From Oscarella lobularis (lineage: Eukaryota; Porifera; Homoscleromorpha; Homosclerophorida; Oscarellidae), in NCBI RefSeq assembly GCF_947507565.1, contig NC_089179.1:496001-560000 (forward strand): a DNA stretch of 64,000 bases, given 5' to 3'. A program made the position numbers and the translations under genes. The notes below the pieces were generated by a model. It was given only the letters and a program-made list of their open reading frames with translations. It did not search any database and was not told the DNA's origin. This document shows positions 56,503-64,000 of this stretch, piece after piece (position 1 is the first letter of the stretch; each line of letters opens with the position of its first letter).

Positions 56503-58533
56503 ATGGAATTGACACGACAGGAGGCGCTCGACATACTCCAAGTGAAGCCGAGCGACAGCAAGGAAACGATCCGATCGGCGTACAAACGTCTCGCGCTCGA
56601 ATGGCACCCAGACAAGCACATCGACGACAAGGACGAAGCAACCGACAAATTTCAGCGCATATCGGCTGCCTACAAGCGTCTAACTCATCAAGAAGGAGCA
56701 GGAATTAGCGGAGACGGCGACGGAGGATCATTTAGAATGACGCTCGACGAAATGTTCGAATTGTTTTCTGAGATATTCTGTTCCGGTTCGGCGGCCGCGG
56801 CTTCGGCGACAGGAAGCGGCGGGGGTAGCAACGGAAGCGGCAGCGGCGTTTTTTCCGCCAAAGACGGCGGTTTGGACGGGTATAATTATTATGGGGACGA
56901 TGATTACGATGATTATGATGACGAAGATGACGACGATGACGATTACGACTTTCGTGGAGACAAGGGGGTTTGGGGTGGCGAGGGCGTTCCGGCGACGTTT
57001 TTAGCCTATTTGGAGCAGAGGAAGAAGAAACGAGAGGAGTTGTGGCAAAAGCCAACCGTATCACAGAAACAGATTGAAGAGGCGGAGAGACTGGCGAAAG
57101 AGCTCATGGAAGAAGAGGAAAAGGAGAAGCAGAAAGTGGAGCGCAAGAAGGCAAAGAATCGCAAGAAGAAGGAGGCAACGAAGAAGAAGAAACAAGAAAA
57201 GAAAGAAAAATCGACGGAAAATCGAGGCGGAAAAGATAAGAAAACAAACGAGCGTAATCAGTCACAGTCACAGCAGCATCATGATGATGGTAAGACAAAT
57301 AAAAATGATATAGAAGAAAGGGAGGAGGAGGAAGACGAAGAGGAGGAGAGTGACAGAGGGGAATTGCTTGAGGAAGAGACTTTGTTTACGAATAGCGCCT
57401 TCTTTGGCCGTATTGCTAGTAAGAGTGGAGTGCGCCATGAAAGCAGCAGTAGCAGCGCTGAAAAATCCACTACTCCGATGACGGCAAGTAAAGGAAGTAA
57501 TTCAACCAGTGCACCAGCTCCACCAGCACCATCGTCATCAACTTCAGTCAAAAGTGGAAACAGCAAACCAAGTGCCAATAAAACGAATCCTCCTCGTAGC
57601 GGTAGGACTCCGTCGGCTACGGCAGCGGCGGAGGCGGCGGAAGGAGCGACGGAGAATGGGCCGTCGGACTTGGATCTGGTTGTTCTGAAGAGTCGACAGA
57701 TTGCCGTGAAAGGCAACAAGTTAGCCGAATTGGGTCACTACAACGCGGCCGTGGATCTGTTCACCGAAGCAATTCGATTGCATCGAGATGACTATCGTTA
57801 TCATGCCAACCGATCCTTCTGCTACGATCGTCTCCGACAGTACGATCGCGCTTTGCGAGATGCCAATACGGCCATCCGACTGGCTTCCAAATGGGCAAAG
57901 GGTTACTTCCGCAAGGGGCGGGCTTTAGCCGGCTTGAAACAGTACAACGATGCCGAACTCGCATTTGAAGAAGTTCTCAAATTAGATAAGCGATGCATCG
58001 ACGCCACTCAAGAACTTGAACGAATTCGCGTTCAGCAGCTAATGGACATGGGATTCAGTCGCGTTCGCAGCGAATCAGCCATCAGAAAATACATCAAAAT
58101 TCGACCCGCATTGGACTCTCTACTGGCCGGAAAACTGGAAGGTGAGTACGTTTCCGACGACGACAACGATGACGACGACGTCGAAGTGGAGGCGGAAAGT
58201 GAGAAGGAGACATACAAACGAGAAAAGGAGTCGCCGAGACCGGAGAATGATCAGGGATCCGCCGGCGTGGCACCGAGGAAGGGTCGTCGTCCGGGCGATC
58301 AGTCCGTTTCCGTGTGGGTTGGAAACGTGTTTGCCGCGAAGGTGACGGTGAGAGATATGATCAAGATCTTCTCGCGATGCGGGTACGTGCTGGGTGTGCG
58401 CATTCTCGATCGAAAGGGCTGCGCTTTTGTGTCGTACGAGAATTATCAGAACGCGGCTGCTGCCGTTCGTACACTGACTGGTTATAATCTTGCGGGTAGG
58501 AATCTCGTTGTGCGCTTTCCTGATAACCCGTAA
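56503..58533 (+). CDS. J-domain / TPR / RRM fusion protein
   Basis: A single exon encodes 676 residues. The J domain is residues 1-68, with the HPD motif at 35-37 (LEWHPDKH). Then come a Gly/Ser linker, a D-rich run (~135-150), and a K/E coiled coil (~180-250) with long acidic and Ser/Pro spacers. TPRs at ~390-495 show AVKGNKLAELGHYNAAVDLF, YHANRSFCYDRL and WAKGYFRKGRALAGL. A UBA-like helix follows (LMDMGFSRVRSESAI). An RRM closes the protein (~600-672): VWVGNVFAAKVT for RNP2 and GCAFVSY for RNP1. The J domain recruits Hsp70, TPRs may clamp chaperone tails, and RRM implies RNA contact. I associate the TPR region loosely with TTC31-type proteins, but the full combination is unfamiliar. It starts 232 bp after the preceding gene on the same strand. 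Confidence 0.88.
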   Translation: MELTRQEALDILQVKPSDSKETIRSAYKRLALEWHPDKHIDDKDEATDKFQRISAAYKRLTHQEGAGISGDGDGGSFRMTLDEMFELFSEIFCSGSAAAASATGSGGGSNGSGSGVFSAKDGGLDGYNYYGDDDYDDYDDEDDDDDDYDFRGDKGVWGGEGVPATFLAYLEQRKKKREELWQKPTVSQKQIEEAERLAKELMEEEEKEKQKVERKKAKNRKKKEATKKKKQEKKEKSTENRGGKDKKTNERNQSQSQQHHDDGKTNKNDIEEREEEEDEEEESDRGELLEEETLFTNSAFFGRIASKSGVRHESSSSSAEKSTTPMTASKGSNSTSAPAPPAPSSSTSVKSGNSKPSANKTNPPRSGRTPSATAAAEAAEGATENGPSDLDLVVLKSRQIAVKGNKLAELGHYNAAVDLFTEAIRLHRDDYRYHANRSFCYDRLRQYDRALRDANTAIRLASKWAKGYFRKGRALAGLKQYNDAELAFEEVLKLDKRCIDATQELERIRVQQLMDMGFSRVRSESAIRKYIKIRPALDSLLAGKLEGEYVSDDDNDDDDVEVEAESEKETYKREKESPRPENDQGSAGVAPRKGRRPGDQSVSVWVGNVFAAKVTVRDMIKIFSRCGYVLGVRILDRKGCAFVSYENYQNAAAAVRTLTGYNLAGRNLVVRFPDNP

Positions 58534-58612
58534 GCGGATCGTTTGATTTGTGTTTGTCTTTATTTGTTTGCACAGCAATATATGTATGTATATCTCTGCT
58601 TAAGTATCAGTG

Positions 58613-59316
58613 TCAATTTTGCTTTTTAATAGTTGGATTGAGCTCGTTGAATTGAAGCAAATGAAATTTGGCTGTCTGCGATTTGGTCATTATCCGAATG
58701 GCCCAAAATCCGAAGCCAATTTCTCCAAGGAGAAACGTAAGCAGTGGAATGTGAACAGCTCTTTCCAAGGGCAAAACAACGGCACCTTCGTTGATGAGAA
58801 GAAAGAGCACGAGAGGGGTCTGGATGACTAAAGTTAAAAGCCAGAATCCGGCCATTTCTGGCACCTGCAATAGTAACCATGACCACCGTGGGGCTAAATA
58901 CTGTATATCAATTCGTACTTTTTCCTGAAGATTTCCTCTGTATCCTAGGTATAGTCGTATCGCTTCAACGACACTCATCACGACGTATATTGTTATGAGG
59001 ACGAACTTGTAGTGAGAGGGCAACGAATCGAACTACACGAGACTAAAGTAAGGCGTTGCACAGTTGGAAAGCGACTTTGGTAAACGCTACTTTGATAGAC
59101 AAAACGTAGAGACAAGTTGCGAGCCAGCAAGGAAAAAAACAGACGTTGAAATACAGCGTCATTTGCAGGGGCAAGTTCGAAACGATGTCGCCTCCTACAA
59201 ATGCTCACTAACAGCACTACTAATAGATAAAATTGTTGGTTACCTCCCAAAAGAGGCTCTTTCGACGCTTGCGATATGGAAACGAGACGGCTTTTCAGTC
59301 CAGACGACTCGGCCAT
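58613..59316 (-). CDS. TMEM17: Transmembrane protein 17 (ciliary transition zone)
   Basis: Four exons. Exon 1 starts at 59316 (MAESSGLKSRL). Exon 2 reads VSNLPLQMTLYFNVCFFPCWLA, matching the family LQMSLYFN block. Exon 3 has HYKFVLITIYVVMSVVEAIR and LYLGYRGNLQEK, nearly identical to vertebrate TMEM17. Exon 4 has VPEMAGFWLLTLVIQTPL, NEGAVVLPLERAVHI and a final helix, ending FHLLQFNEL. Four membrane segments are visible, the usual number. TMEM17 belongs to the MKS/tectonic complex that gates the ciliary membrane. The 54-bp intron 58918-58865 contains no stop and is a multiple of three, so its retention would add 18 residues without breaking the frame. Confidence 0.92.
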
Positions 59317-59465
59317 GCGTGAAACAGCGTGACATCCGGGTGAGATCAACAAATCGTTCCGCAGCAACCCGCGGCGGCACAACACGAGCTCGCGTTTCTG
59401 ACCGGTCAGGAAAAGAGTGTAGGTCTAAGATTCGTGAAACTGAAACTGGTACAGCAGTGTTATAT

Positions 59466-61862
59466 TTAGAGTTCGTCTCGCTCGTTTTGACTCATATCCT
59501 GCTGAAGCTCTTCTCTCAATTTCTCGTCCTCGACGCCCCACTTCGTCTGCGGTAATTTATTCACGTAGTCTTCAAAGAAGGCGTTTAGCATGTCGCTATG
59601 AGAATCAAACCACCAATTGACCGCGATATTCCTTCCATACGACGTGACCTAAACAATTTCGCCGTAGAATAATTTAGAAGAGTCGATTTCAGTTGTTTAC
59701 TTCGTGCCACCAATACGCCGGCAAAAAAAGCATATCGCCGGCTTCTATCTCTGCAAACACGGCCTTTGCGTGATAGGCGTCCGGAAACTTTTTATAGTTG
59801 ACGGCAGTCAGATTAGGAATCGCACTTGTGATCGCAGTATGCCTACGTAACGACATAGATCATTTTAGTTCTTAGTCATACGCTTCGCTCATTGATCTTC
59901 TTGTACTTATTGTGAAGTTGAGCGTACAGATAGGACGTCATTGCCGGCTCGTACAGCCTCATTCTCTTGCGTCCAGCCACCATGCTCATAATATTTTCTG
60001 AATTGTCGAAATGGGCTGGAGTAACTTGATTGCCTGCTCCCATCCACAAATAGACGTCTTGTAGTTCCTAAGCGACAATTAACGTACTCTAGACGTAATA
60101 AGGATAAAAATAAATACCAGAATATGAGAGAACCAGGGCTGTATAACGTCTTTTCGAATTTCTTTAAAAACGTCTTGTTGCGCCATGTACATTTTCTTCT
60201 TGGAATCACTAAACTCCTAAAAAATAGTGTACATACTACTGTGTTTTAATTGCCCAACTGAAAATTACGTCCAAGTATTCAGCGATTGTCATGGTCCTAA
60301 AATCTCTTTTGTTTCCGTAGAAGTGAAAGACGTCGGAATCGGAGAACGTGATCTCGGCTTCGTAGTGTCCTACTCTTTTCTTGAGATACTCATTCGACCA
60401 CTTGCCAATGGCCGGCCACTTTTTCGCTCCATTTCTCACAATTAGCGGCCGACTCTTTGACAAATATCGTTGAGCAAACAATTCCATCGTCACTTGAGAC
60501 GCGTTGAGAACGTCAACGGACATATCTAGAAGAATAATCGAAACGGAGCGCGCTTTCTTTGGCAGGCGAACTTACGAGGCGCTCGCATTTCAATTGGAAG
60601 CCTTTGCCGACTTTGTTCCTGCTCAGACGACGGAGAAGAGACAGGGGCCGTCACGTCATCAAGGTTATCTCCTCTAGTGGCAACTAAAAACAAGAGGATG
60701 AAGTAGATAACCCCACTGTCATTCTCATGTACCGTCTGATGCCATTTTGGCTCTGCAGTAAATTGTCCTCGACTTGGTGTCCGTCCATACCCATATGGCG
60801 TGACGACTGATGTCCATTTGATTTTCCCCCCATCGAGTGTCGCCGTGCAAGGCCAACTGTCGTGCCTGCGGCCACGAATTGTCGTCGTAGTTTTCAGCTG
60901 TCCAATTGACGAGCGAATCGTCGTCTTCGACGAATTGACTTGAGTTGACGCAGTGCCACAATTTACCGGAGACGCCTGTCGGATAGGCGGGCATGTGGAG
61001 TGCAGAAAGAATGGACGGATTTTCTGCGTCGTCCCTTGCTTGCGCTTTGACGGCAACGAAATGAAAGAGACTTCCTGGAAGCAGAAACGAATAAGTCTTC
61101 CCCGACGTCCCATAACCGAGCAGTCGATTATTGACATAAATTGTGAAATTGACTCCTTTGTTGACAGCAATGCGAAGCGTATCTAAAAAACAATCTCAAC
61201 ATCATCATCATCGAAAATTATTCTTTTACCTGGTGACGTCGTCAGCCATCCCCTGCATATTATTTTTGTAGCCGGAACATTGGCCCATATCCATTTGGCT
61301 TGACTACTGACGTCGATTGCCGTACCAAACGGCTCCTCTCCATTGGCTGCCAGCTCTTCGACGTTCGGCCAACGAGAGTCGTCGAAATCGTCTTCTATCC
61401 AATCATTATCGTCTGAGTCTCGACTGGCTTTGGTGCAACGCCAGCGTGCATTCGTCACCGACACTTCGTTAGGGATAGGCGTTTCTATTGAGCCAATAAA
61501 TGCCATCAAGTTGCTAGTCGACGTCTGTCCTCGCTTGTGCCTCTTGAAACGGAGCGCCACCAGATGGGAGTCTCTGTACGGAACGTAAACCATCGTCGAT
61601 TCGCCGGGTCCGTCGCCGTGCGACTGTTTCACGCCGTCGACGTAGATATCGTAGCCGGTATAGTCTGTCTGAGTTGCGATGTAGACGATATCTTCTACTG
61701 TGTCTGATACAGAGAAGAGGAACCGTGGGAATGGAAACCACACCCTCCTTTTATTTAACCTTTTGGCCTTTCAACGTAATCGAGCCCGTCGGTGGCGGCA
61801 TCTTCAGCGTGCACGGCGGCGAGAAATGCAAGCTGCAGTAGAGCTGTTGCTCTCAACATCAT
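59466..61862 (-). CDS. ER-lumenal JmjC/cupin-8 protein with RDEL terminus
   Basis: The start at 61862 gives a signal peptide (MMLRATALLQLAFLAAVHA). Exon 2 (~61705-61230) and exon 3 (~61185-60690) encode two related ~150-residue units. Each begins DT-x-x-x-I, has an IYV strand, and ends W-x-C...DD..W...WIW/WVW...CR, resembling jelly-roll carbohydrate-binding folds. Later exons form a JmjC domain: SRPLIVRNGAKKWPAIGKW, TFSDSDVFHFYGN, VYLWMGAGNQVTPAHFDNSE with the HxD iron pair, GDMLFLPAYWWHEV with the distal His, and IAVNWWF. All three iron ligands are present, so an active Fe(II)/2-oxoglutarate hydroxylase is plausible. The final residues RDEL are a KDEL-type retrieval signal, placing it in the ER lumen, as for vertebrate JMJD8. 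The substrate is unknown. Confidence 0.8.
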
Positions 61863-61924
61863 CGTGTCTAATTGTCGTCACGTGAGCTCATCGCGAATCA
61901 TTTGGATTTGTTTATCGCGTCTCT

Positions 61925-64000
61925 ATGGATCGTCGCCAATCGTTGGCGCTGCCTCGCTGGACGGAAAGCGCTAAGAGGGAGATTATTGAAAGCGAGCAAT
62001 GGCAATCGGCGTCGTCTCTTCTCTTTTCAGCCGTTCGACAAAAACTCGACGAAACGGGCGTTCGGTCTTTCGCCGATTTGTCTGATGCCGAAAAGACGCA
62101 TGTAATTGACCGTGCAACGGCCGAAATTCGAAAACGCTCGACGTTCGCTGCTCTGAATCGGCGAATTTCGTCGACATTGGACAAGCACGTGCGCGAGCAC
62201 GTGGCAACGGAAACAGGGGAAGAAGACCGACAAACCAGCGTCAAACTCCTTCGAGACGCCGTTGCCGATTCATCGGCCGCCTTGCTATCGCAATGGCCTG
62301 ATCTTATTGAAAATATTCGCGGAAGCTGTTTCAATCGAGACCTGTCCCCCAAACTTCGATACCAAGTATGGAAGATTCGTTTGACGTCACAACGTCATGC
62401 TGACGAGTATTGGCGAAAGCGACGACAACGACGCAGGGATCGAGAAGAGAAAACGGCTTCAAAACGAGATTTTGAAATTGGGCTAAAAACAGAAGGAATG
62501 TTGCAGTCGTTTGGCGAAGAAACAATGGGATCATTATTAGTAAAAAATCACACGTGGATAAATGCAATGAAATCTGTTTTGTCATATTATGATGTGTGGA
62601 GGAGAGAGAATCGAGATGAATCAGAACTTTCCGAAGCAGAGTACCTATTGGCTGTTCCATTGGTCAGCTGTGTCCTCACTGCAAATTGCACGGAACATTC
62701 CCTACCGGTTCTCATCGAGATGTATATGACTCTGTTGGAAAGGAGACCCCTATCTTCAATGCCAATGAGTCAGGTAACGTTGTATTTTGTATGGGAGAAT
62801 GTCTCAATTATTTGTGAGTAGAGTAAGAGTGCAGCAAACGAACTTGGTCATAAGGTGGAATCGCTTTTGAAAGTGAACGATCAGGAGTTGCTTGAGGGGC
62901 TGCAATCATCTCTCGCCAACCCAAGTGCATCAAGAGATGACGTCCCCTTCTACAAGAGACTAAGGAATCTTTTGCATCCGCCAGCCCGGAGACTGTTTGT
63001 TGGTGAGCTACGCGGTCTATTCTTCTGCCCTTAATTTAAATGGAGACGCGTTAAGGGTATTTATCTATTGACGTTGTTAGCTACGTATGGGATCAGTGTA
63101 TTATTGCTATGGGTGTTGATCTGCTACCGTGGTTCTGCGCTGGACTGTTGCTTTTAAACAGATCAGGACTACTTCAATGCCAAACGGTACGAGTGTGATG
63201 GTTGACTATAAAACAGATTCCTGCTAATATTTTTTGTAGCTCTCAGCCGTTGAACACTGGCTAGTGAATCATAGTTGTAAATTGAAAGCGAGGCAGTTTC
63301 AAACTTTGGTACTTTGGCTAGCGTTTCATATGTTTTGTTTCCGTATTCTGGACGATGTTAGATGGACGGTTGCTTTCATAAGGAAGTGCAGGAGAAAATG
63401 GGTCAGAAGTTTTCCAAGTCATTTGAACCTGTGACAGATCCGTGGGCAGGTGGGTAAATCAGAGAGTGCAACGTTTTTACTATTAATAATTGTAACTAGA
63501 TACCCACCTCTGGGATGAGTGGTTTAAGAAAAACGTCAAGCGAAACTTGGTGCAGCACAAAAAAATTCAAATGTCCAGTTGACTATTTTTGATCTTAGAT
63601 TGAGGAGAGACGACGTGCTGACGAAGAGGAAAGAAAGAGGTATTAGGCTGGCTTTTTATTGACTTACATGAATGTGTCTGGAAGAGTGATGGAAGCCAAG
63701 CAGAAGCGGGAGCTTGATCGCTTGGCGGAGCAAGAGAGAGAAAGGCAGGAACTTCTTGTTTTTGCCTCACTGATCATTATTAGCCCTGTATGTAGAAAAG
63801 CGGATGAAGAAAGGGATTTAGAGCAGCAGAAACTGAAGCGTGAACTGGAGACAGTGAGGTTCCTTATCCTTGGCAGTAAAACCCGTGCCACTCTATGTTA
63901 TTACAGGAACGGCAAAAGCGAACTGACGCTGAAGGAGAGTTGGAAAAGCAAAGCCAAGAGATGCAGATGTTGAAAGAGGTATTCTAGACTACACAAAAGT
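61925..64000 (+). CDS. TBC-like protein with coiled coil (3' end beyond window)
   Basis: Exon 1 (61925-62773) starts MDRRQSLALPRWTESAKREI and encodes helices including DLSPKLRYQVWKIRLTSQR, which resembles the TBC (Rab-GAP) entry LP..LR..VW. Exon 2 begins at AGT (~62830), reading SAANELGHKVESLLKV. Later exons include YVWDQCIIAMGVDLLPWFCAGLLLL, similar to the TBC W-D-x-x-x...G block; WDEWFKKNVKRNL (~63510); and charged coiled-coil exons with KQKRELDRLAEQERERQEL (~63700) to the right edge. The TBC catalytic Arg and Gln fingers are not obvious, so GAP activity is doubtful. I do not recognise the specific family. Its start is 62 bp from the divergent JmjC gene. Confidence 0.6.

Overview
The window is nuclear DNA of a compact animal genome. 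Nearly every gene is broken by short GT-AG introns, mostly 45-80 bp, and spacing is very tight: many neighbouring start or stop codons lie 3-100 bp apart. The gene content is metazoan: OATP transporters with Kazal-like loops, TMC, KCTD3, inversin, TMEM17, GALC, HFM1, TBL2 and MED29. Small introns, high gene density and animal-type genes fit an early-branching metazoan such as a sponge. That placement is inference. I counted about 25 protein genes and one tRNA.

1-13.3 kb: the end of an unknown gene; a small C22orf15/CXorf65-like gene; a single-exon CABIT/coiled-coil adaptor of GAREM/THEMIS type; TBL2 and RNF10 in tandem on the minus strand; an orphan protein with repeated F-x-R-L-x-x-P motifs; and an SH3 adaptor. 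13.9-27.1 kb: a large unrecognised gene (minus) head-to-head with MED29, then a TMC channel (plus) and an unrecognised Pro/Gln-rich gene (minus). 27.2-38.7 kb: MRPS23, then the meiotic helicase HFM1 (minus) divergent from DNA polymerase eta (plus), then an intronless galactocerebrosidase (minus). 38.8-45.8 kb: three tandem organic-anion transporters (minus); the middle copy carries a frameshifting deletion. 46.2-53.1 kb: nitrobindin and an inversin-like gene, convergent with 3 bp between stop codons; a TATA-driven secreted clusterin-like gene; tRNA-Ala(UGC). 53.3-64 kb: KCTD3/SHKBP1; a J-domain/TPR/RRM fusion; TMEM17; a secreted JmjC/cupin protein ending in RDEL; and a TBC-like gene cut by the right edge.

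The genes are a mixed housekeeping set rather than one pathway. Local themes are DNA-damage/meiotic functions (HFM1, POLH), cilia (INVS, TMEM17), and secretion or proteostasis (clusterin-like chaperone, ER-lumenal JmjC protein, TBL2, J-domain protein). The best candidates for new biology are the clusterin-like protein, which carries sixteen uninterrupted 11-residue amphipathic repeats between its two cysteine clusters, and the ER-retained JmjC protein with a duplicated N-terminal unit. Exon limits were inferred by eye from splice signals and reading phase; no RNA evidence was available.
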